Below, one piece after another: positions 8,801 through 17,800 of a stretch of DNA of 64,000 nt. The notes under the pieces were generated by a model. The model saw nothing but the letters and a program-made list of their open reading frames with translations. It made no database searches and was not told the origin of the DNA. Made by a program: the position numbers and the translations under genes. Where the stretch lies: NCBI GenBank assembly GCA_903850425.1, contig CAINLR010000044.1, positions 18,945-82,944 on the forward strand, read 5' to 3'. Positions within the stretch are counted from its first letter, which is position 1. Each line of letters starts with the position of its first letter. The DNA comes from an uncultured Verrucomicrobia subdivision 3 bacterium (GTDB taxonomy: Bacteria > Verrucomicrobiota > Verrucomicrobiia > Limisphaerales > UBA11358).

Positions 8801-11800
8801 ATCAAGCCCGCCAGCGTGGGCGGCAGCACCAACGTCACCGCGTTTGCGCAGACGCAGGGCTTCTGCTCGGACTTCGTGATGCCGTCGAACAATTTGGTCA
8901 GCATCACGAATTACATTACGGTCACCAATGGCGTGATGCCGGCGAATCCGGCCGTCACCGCGAGTTTAAATTACAACGGCACCAACATTCTGACGTTGTC
9001 CAATCCGACTTACTCGGCGGCGGGCAGCAATCTGGTTTGGAGCGGGCTGTTGACCAGCAACGTCACCATTCCCGCTGGCCAGATTATCAGCTATGTCATC
9101 TCCAACGGTCAGTCCGGTGTCTCCTTCCATATTGATTACGACAGCACCAACAAGCCTTCGATAATCGTCCTGCCGGCGTCCACCGTCATTGCCATCAATA
9201 CTCTCGGAGTGTATGACGCGCCCTATCCGGGAGGGAGTCTGGTCACCGCGCCGGTGGCCGGTTCGACGCTCTACGTTCGGGCGACAGTCAGTGATCCTTT
9301 CGGTAGTTATGATATTACGAGTTTGGCTCTGGGCATCACCGCGCCGAGTCCCAGCGCCAATGTGAATGTGGTCTTGAATGACACGCGTGTCGTCGCCAAT
9401 GACGGCTGCGCGAAAACCTACGAATATGTCTGGACCACCGGGCCGACGACCGGCGGCTACGCCATGGCGGCGACGGCCAGCGAAGGCACGGAAGGCGTCA
9501 CCGCCTCCGCCGGCGCGAGCCTCGCGCTAATATTCCTCGACCTCGGCACGCCGAGCGCGACGGAATTTACCAGTGGCGACAATGGGGTGAGCACTAATGT
9601 CTATCCCGCGAGCGCCGCCGGTTCTGTATGTGTCCGCGTGACAGATTTCAATCGCAACACCAATGCCGCCACGCTGCAAAGCATCCTCGCCACGGTCAGC
9701 AGCAGTGCGGGCGACTCAGAACTTATCACGCTGGCTGAGACTGGCACAAACTCAGGTATATTCACCGCCTGCTTGACAACTAGCACCAACTCGGGGGCCT
9801 CAACCAACGACCTTACACTCTACGCGCCCGTCGGCTCCATCTTGACGGTGAATTACAGCGACCCAACCGATCCGGCTGATAATAGCAGCGCCACGGCCAC
9901 CATCAAACCGCTGCCAGGTATATCGGGGGTGGCGATGAACAAGACGATGGTTGCTCCGTCGGGCGGACAAGTCGGCGTTGGTCAGCCGGTCACTTACAAT
10001 TTGCAAGTCGTCAATACTGGCAGCACGGTGCTGACCAATGTGGTGGTGACTGACAATTTTCCCTCCCTCAAACTGAGTTATTCCTCCGCCGGCAAAATGC
10101 CAACGACAATTGCGGCGGGGGTTCTGACGTGGACCAATCTGGGTTCGCTCATGCCGGGTCAGAGCACCAATTTTACCGTCACCTTTACCACGCTGGCCAC
10201 GGGCAGCACGACCAATTCCGCCACGGCCAACGGCGGCTCCGCCACCAATTCTTCCAGCGCCATCATGCGGATCACCCATGCCGCGCTCAACGTCACCAAG
10301 ACGCTGCTAAGTCCGACCAACACGCCAGTGGCCATCGGCAGCAATGTGGTTTTCCGCATCCTCATTCAAAACGTCGGGGATACGGTGATCCCGATGCTCC
10401 CGTTCGAGGACAGTTACAGCGCCGCCTGCTATCAGTTCCTCTCGGCCACCATCCCGCCGGATGGTGCCGGTGCGGGTAGTTTGATCTGGACGAACCTGGC
10501 TTATCCGACGGCACTGGCGACCAATGCGATCATTACTAATGACATCACGATGAAAGTAGTCGGCCAGGGTAGTCCGGCGAACAATAGTGCCGTGGCGGAT
10601 TATGCCGTGGACATTTTCGGTAATCCCGTGCCCGTGGCCGCCAGCACGACCGGCGTAGTGACGACTGCTGCCAGTATCCTCGGACATGTCTATAACGACA
10701 TCAATCACAGCGGCGTCTTCACCAATGGCGACACCGGCTTGGGTGGTGTCTCCGTGCAATTGTTCAGTGATCCTAACGGCGACGGCGATCCATCCGACGG
10801 TGCCCTGGTCCAGATCGTCACCACGGATGCGGGTGGCTATTACGAATTGCTGAACTTGACCCTTGGTCATTACGTCGCAGTGGAAAGGGATCTGCCCGGT
10901 TATGCGAGCAGTGCGCCCGCCAACAACCGGCTGGCGTTCAATCTGACAACCTTGACGGCCACCAACGGCAATAATTTCTTCGACTATCTGCCCAGTCCCG
11001 CTTCTTATTCCACCATCAGCGGCACGGTGTGGAACGACGCAAACGGCAATGGCACGAATGACACTGCCGAAACCGGCCTGGGGAATGTGGCGCTCGACCT
11101 GGTGCAGGATGTAAATACGAATGGCGTGGCGGATGCCGGCGAGCCGGCCGTGGCCAGCGTTACCACGGATGCCAACGGAAACTACTCTTTCGCCGGAGTT
11201 ACGGCCGGCAACTATGTCGTCCGCGCGACGGATCTATTCGGCTATTACCACAATGGCGATGCGCAGCCGCCGAATGACGGGCAGGTGGCCATCAGCGCCA
11301 GTGGCGGTGCGACGTTCACCAACATCTGGTTCCTCCAGCATTTAAACCGGTCGCCGGTCGCCACGAATGACCTTGTTTCGGTGACCGAGAATGTGACGAC
11401 TACAATTTATCCGCTGGTCAACGACACAGATCCTGACGGCAATCCGCTTGCCATCATTTCCGTCACCACGACGAACGGCACGGTGACTTACGCGAGCGGC
11501 ACCAACGTGCTATTCACGCCCGCCACCAATTTCACCGGCTCGGTCACGTTGAGTTACAGCATCAGCGACGGTCACGGCGGCACGGCTAGCGCCTTTATTT
11601 TTGTGACCGTGGCGAATATTCCACCGGTGGCGAATCCGGATAACTTCGCGATGACGGAGAACACGACCAACACGTTCAGCCCGCTTATTAACGACTTGGT
11701 GCAAACGCCCGGCGGCAGCTTAACCATCATCGGGGTAAGTCCGACGAACGGTGTGGCAACTATCGCCGGCACGAATGTCATCTTTACGCCGACGTTGGAC

Positions 11801-14800
11801 TTTGTGGGTGTGGCGACGATCGGCTATGTCATCACAGATAACGTCGGTGGCACGAATAGTTCGGTTATCACGGTGAACGTGACGAACGTGCCGCCGGTGG
11901 CGTTTGGACAGTCTGCCAACCTGACGGAAAACACGGCGAGAAATCTGACGCTGACGGGCAGCGACCCGATCAGCCTGCCGTTGACCTACATCATTGTGAG
12001 CGGGCCGGCGAGCGGCACATTGAGTTTGGTTAACACGAACACAGGCGCGGTGACTTACACGCCGAACTTGAATTACACGGGCGCGGATGCATTCACGTTC
12101 CGCGTGAACAACGGCTACAACAACAGTCCCGCTGCGACGGTGAACATCTTGGTGACGAACATCCCGCCGATAGCAAATCCAGATAGTTACACAGTCTTGG
12201 CGAACAGCACGAACGGGTTCAGCCCATTGCTCAACGACATTGTGAATACGCCCGGCGGCATTTTGAGCCTCGTGAGCGTGAGCGCAACAAACGGGACGGC
12301 AACGATCAGCGGCACAAACGTCATCTTCACACCGGACACTGATTACACCGGCCCGGCGACGATTGGTTACACGATTACGGACGGCATTGGCGGCACGAGT
12401 AGTTCCGTCATCAGCGTCACCGTGTTCACCGTGGCGGATGTGGCCGTGAGCAAGAGCGGCCCGGCAACTGTTTTTGCGGCCAGCAATCTGACTTATACGG
12501 TTTCGGTGACGAATTTCGGGCCGTCGAGCGCGAGCAGCGTAGTCGTGACCGATGCGTTGCCGATTGGTGTGACCTTTGTCAGTGCGACCGGCGGTGGCAA
12601 TGCTAGCGGCAATATGGTCAGTTGGAATTTGGGCACGCTGCTCAGCGGGCAAGGGAGCAATGTGACGGTGACCGTGACGGCCCCGGCCAGCGGCACGCTG
12701 ACGAATGTGGCCACTGTAAATTCCCCGACGCCGGACACCAACTTGCTGAACAACGTGACGCCGCCGGTCGTGACCAGCTTGACGCCCGTTGCGGATTTGG
12801 CGATTGGCAAAGCCGGCCCGGCGGGAGTCCGGTTCGGAACAAACTTTGATTACACCATTTCAGTGACTAACTTTGGTCCGTCGAGCGCCACGGGAATATC
12901 CGTGACCGACAGTTTGCCGGCAGGCCTGGTCTTCGTCAGTTCGGTTCCGGTGGCAACGACGAATGCCAACCATCAAGTCATTTGGACCAACCTTGGCAGT
13001 CTGGTTGCTGGTGAGACCACCAATCTCACGTTGACTGTTATTTCACCGGCCTCGGGAACAGTGACCAACCTGGCCTCCATTGGCTGTCCGATCTCGGATC
13101 CGAATCCAACTAACAACACTGGCACGCCGGTGGTGACGGCGGTTACTAACACGCCGCCGGTGGCGAACAATCAAGGTGTGGTGACGCCCGAAGACACGGC
13201 GACAAATCTGGTGGTCACCGGGACGGATGTGGAAAGCACTAACTTGGTCTATGCGATTCTAGCCGGGCCGGCGAATGGAACATTGGGCGCGTTAAATCCC
13301 GCCACCGGATCGGTGACTTACACGCCAGTCACGAATTACTTTGGACCGGATAGCTTCACCTTCACGGTATTTGATGGCAGCCTATATGCGACGGGCATGG
13401 TCAGTATCACCGTGACACCGGTGAACGATGCGCCGGTGGCGTTCAGCCAGAGCGTGACGAATCTGGAAGACACGGCACTGCCGATTACTTTGACCGGCGC
13501 TGATGTGGACGGGCCGGTAACGAATTTTGTGCTGGTGAGTCTGCCGTTGCATGGAACGTTGAGCGGAACAGGCGCAAACCTGACTTACATGCCGACGAAT
13601 AACTATAACGGCCCGGATAGCTTCACCTTCACGGTGAACGACGGCTCACTGACCAGCGCCGTGGCCACCGTCAGCATAACCATTCTGCCCGTCAACGACG
13701 CGCCGGTGGCGGCCAACGACTCGGCCAGCACGCCGAAAAATGTCGCGGTGACCGTGCCGGTGCTGGTCAACGACAGCGATCCGGAAGGCGATCCGCTGAC
13801 CATCATCAGCGTCAGTCCTACCAACGGCACGGCGAACATCGTCGGCACCAACGTCGTGTTCATGCCCGCGACGAATTTCCTGGGCACGGCCTTCGTCGGC
13901 TACGCGATCACGGATGGCAATGGCGGAACCAATTCTGCGCTCATCACGATTTCCGTGACGAACCGTTTGCCGGTGACGGCGAACGATTTGGCGGACGCGC
14001 CGGAAAACGTGGCGGTGACGATTCCGGTGTTGGTGAACGACAGCGATCCTGACGGCGACGCGCTGACGATTATTAGTGTTAACCCGACCAATGGAATCGC
14101 CAGCATCAGCGGCACGAACGTGGTGTTCGCCCCGGCGACAAATTTCCTCGGCGTGGCGACCATTGGCTACGTGATCACGGATGGTTTTGGCGGGATGAAC
14201 CAAGCGCTCATCACGGTGACGGTAACAAATGTGCCGCCATTGGCGACCCCAGATAGTTATAGCATGGCGCAGAATGTGACGAACACGCTTAGTCCGCTCA
14301 TCAACGACATCGCGCAAACTCCCGGTGGCAACTTAACCATCATCAGTGTGACGCCAACAAATGGCACGGCAGTTATCGCCGGCACGAATGTCATCTTCAC
14401 GCCGACGTTGAACTTTGTGGGCGTGGCGACGATCGGCTATGTCATCACGGACAATGTGGGTGGGACGAATAGCTCGGTCATCACGGTGAACGTGACGAAC
14501 CTTCCGCCGGTGGCGTTTGGACAGTCGGTTAGCCTGACGGAAAACACGGCGAGAAATCTGACGCTGACCGGCAGCGACCCGATCAGCCTGCCGTTGACCT
14601 ACATCATTGTGAGCGGGCCGGCGAACGGCACCCTGACGGCGATCAACACGAACACGGGCGCGGTGACTTACACGCCGAGTTTGAATTACACAGGCGCAGA
14701 CGTGTTCACGTTCCGCGTGAACAACGGCTACAACAACAGTCTCGCTGCCACGGTGAACATCTTAGTGACGAACCTTCCGCCGCTCGCAAATCCGGATGGT

Positions 14801-17800
14801 TACACGGTTTTGGAGAACACCACGAACGTGTTTAGTCCCTTGCTCAACGACGTCGTGAATACGCCCGGCGGCACTTTGAACCTCGTGAGTGTGAGTGCAA
14901 CAAATGGGACGGCGACGATCAGCGGCACGAACATTATCTTCACACCGGCGAGTAACTACTCTGGCCCGGCGACGATTGGTTACACGATCACGGACGGCAT
15001 TGGTGGCACGAATAATTCTATCATCAGCGTCACCGTTCTGGCCGTGGCGGATGTGGCGGTGAGCAAGAGCGGCCCGGCGAATGTTTATGCTGCGACGAAT
15101 TTTAATTATACCATCACGGTCACAAACTTCGGGCCGGGAACCGCTGCGAGTTTGTCGGTGACGGATGATCTGCCGGCTGCCGTCAGCTTCGTCAGTGCCA
15201 CCGCTGGTGCCACGCTCGTCGGCAGCCAGTTGGTCTGGACTAATCTTGGTTCGCTGGCGGCCGGCGCGGCAGTGAGTTTGACTGTGACCGTGACGGCACC
15301 CGTCAGCGGCGTGAACCTGACGAACCTTGCCAGCGGTGGCAGTCCAACGAGCGATCCTACTCCGACAAACAACATCAGTTCGCCCGTGGTCACGGCAGTA
15401 ACTCCGATTGCCAATCTGGCCGTCGGTAAAACGGGGCCGGCCAGTGTGCTCGCGGCGGACAATTTGACTTACACGATTTCGGTGACGAATTTCGGGCCGT
15501 CTTCCGCGAGTAGTGTGGTGGTGACCGATACGTTGCCGCTGGGTGTCACCTTTGATAGTGCGTCCGCCAACGGCACGAGCAGTAGCGGCATCGTCAGTTG
15601 GGATTTGGGAACCCTGGCCAGTGGTCAGGTAAGTAACTTGACCGTGACCGTGGTTGCGCCGGTCAGTGGCACGTTGACGAACGTGGCGAGTGTGAGTTCG
15701 CCGACACAAGATACCAATATCGTGGACAATGTAACTCCGCCCGTGGTCACGGACGTGACGCCGGTGGCGGATGTGCGGGTGAGCAAGGCTGGCCCGGCGG
15801 GAATTCTCTTTGGCACCAACTTTAACTACCTGATTTCGGTGACGAATTTTGGGCCCTCCACGGCATCGTCGCTCTCGGTGACGGATAATCTGCCGGCGGG
15901 CTTGGTGTTTGTGAGTGCGCTGCCGGCGACCACGACGAATGGACTGGGCCAGGTTATTTGGAATAGTCTCGGAGATTTGCCGGCTGGCACCGGCATGAAC
16001 CTGGCGTTGACGGTGATTTCGACGGCGCGCGGAACCGTGACGAACATTGCGAGCGGCGGCAGCCCGACACTGGATCCGACGCCGACGAACAACGTGACGC
16101 CGCCGGTGGTTACCGTGGTGACAAATTATCCGCCGCTGGCAAACCCGGATAACGACGCGATGACGGAGAACACGACGAACACGTTCAGTCCGCTCTTCAA
16201 CGATTTGGTCAATACGCCGGGCGGCAGTCTGACGATCATTGGTGTTAGTCCGACCAATGGGACGGCGACCATCTCCGGCCCCAATGTCACCTTTACGCCG
16301 ACGTTGAACTTTATCGGCGTGGCGACGATTGGCTACACGATCACGGATAACGTTGGTGGGACTAACAGCACCGTGATTACCGTATTAGTGACTAATGTTC
16401 CACCGGTGGCGAACCCGGATGTTTATAGCATCGCGGAGAACAGCGGGACGAACATATTAAGTCCTTTGGTGAACGACCTGGTGCGGACGCCGGGCGGCAG
16501 CCTGACGATTATCAGTGTCAGTCCGACCAACGGCGCGGCCAGCATCAGCGGGACGAACGTGCTCTTTGTGCCGGACACAAACTTCCTCGGCGTGGCGACC
16601 ATTGGCTATGAGATTATTGACAATGTGGGCGGGACGAACCTCGGACTTATCACGGTTGCGGTTACGAATCGTCCGCCGATTGCCGTGGATGATTTCGCCA
16701 GCACGCCGAAGAATGTGGCCGTCACCATTTCAGTGCTGGTCAACGACGCTGATCCCGATGGCAATCCGCTGACCGTGCTCGGCATCAGTCCGACGAACGG
16801 ACTCGCTATCATCAGCGGCACCAATGTGGTGTTCACGCCGACGAATAATTTCCTGGGCACCGCCCAGGTGGGTTACAGCATCTCGGATGGCAACGGCGGG
16901 ACTGGCTCGGCTGTCATAACCATCCTGGTGACCAACCGGCCGCCAGTAGCGGTCAATGACTTCACCAGTTCGGCGGAAAATGTGGCGGTGACGATCCCGG
17001 TGCTGGTGAACGACACAGATGCCGACGGCGACGCCTTGACGATCGTGGAAGTAACCCCGACAAACGGGCTGGCCAGCATCAGCGGCACGAACCTCATGTT
17101 CACGCCTGCTACCAACTTTATCGGCACGGCGACGGTTGGCTACGTCATCACGGACAGTTTTGGCGGGTCCAATTTTGCAGTGGTCACGATCACGGTCACG
17201 AACATTCCGCCGGTGGCCAACCCGGACAGTTACAGCCTGGCCGAGAACACGACGAATAGCCTGAGTCCGTTGATCAACGACTTGGTGCTTACTCCCGGCG
17301 GGAGCTTGAGTATCGCCAGCGTAACGCCCACGAATGGCATTGCTACCATCGCTGGAACAAATGTCATCTTTGTTCCGACCTTTAACTTCATCGGCGTGGC
17401 GACGATTGGTTACACGATCACAGACAATGTTGGTGGGACGAATAGTTCGGTGATCACCGTGAACGTGACGAACCTGCCGCCGACAGCGTTCGACCAATCT
17501 GTGACCATGACGGAGAACGTGGCGAAGGTGGTCGCTCTGAGCGGCAGTGACCCGACGAGTTTGCCGCTGACTTACCTCATCGTAAGTGGTCCGACGAACG
17601 GCACGCTGACCTCGGTCAATACCAATAGCGGTTTGGTGACCTACACGCCAGCTCTGGATTACGCGGGTGCGGACGCATTCACATTCCGCGTGAACAATGG
17701 TTACAGCGACAGTCCCCTGGCCACGGTCACGCTTGCGGTGACACCCACGGCGGATCTGGTGGTGGTGCAGACCGGTCCGACCAATGGTGTCGCCGGCTCG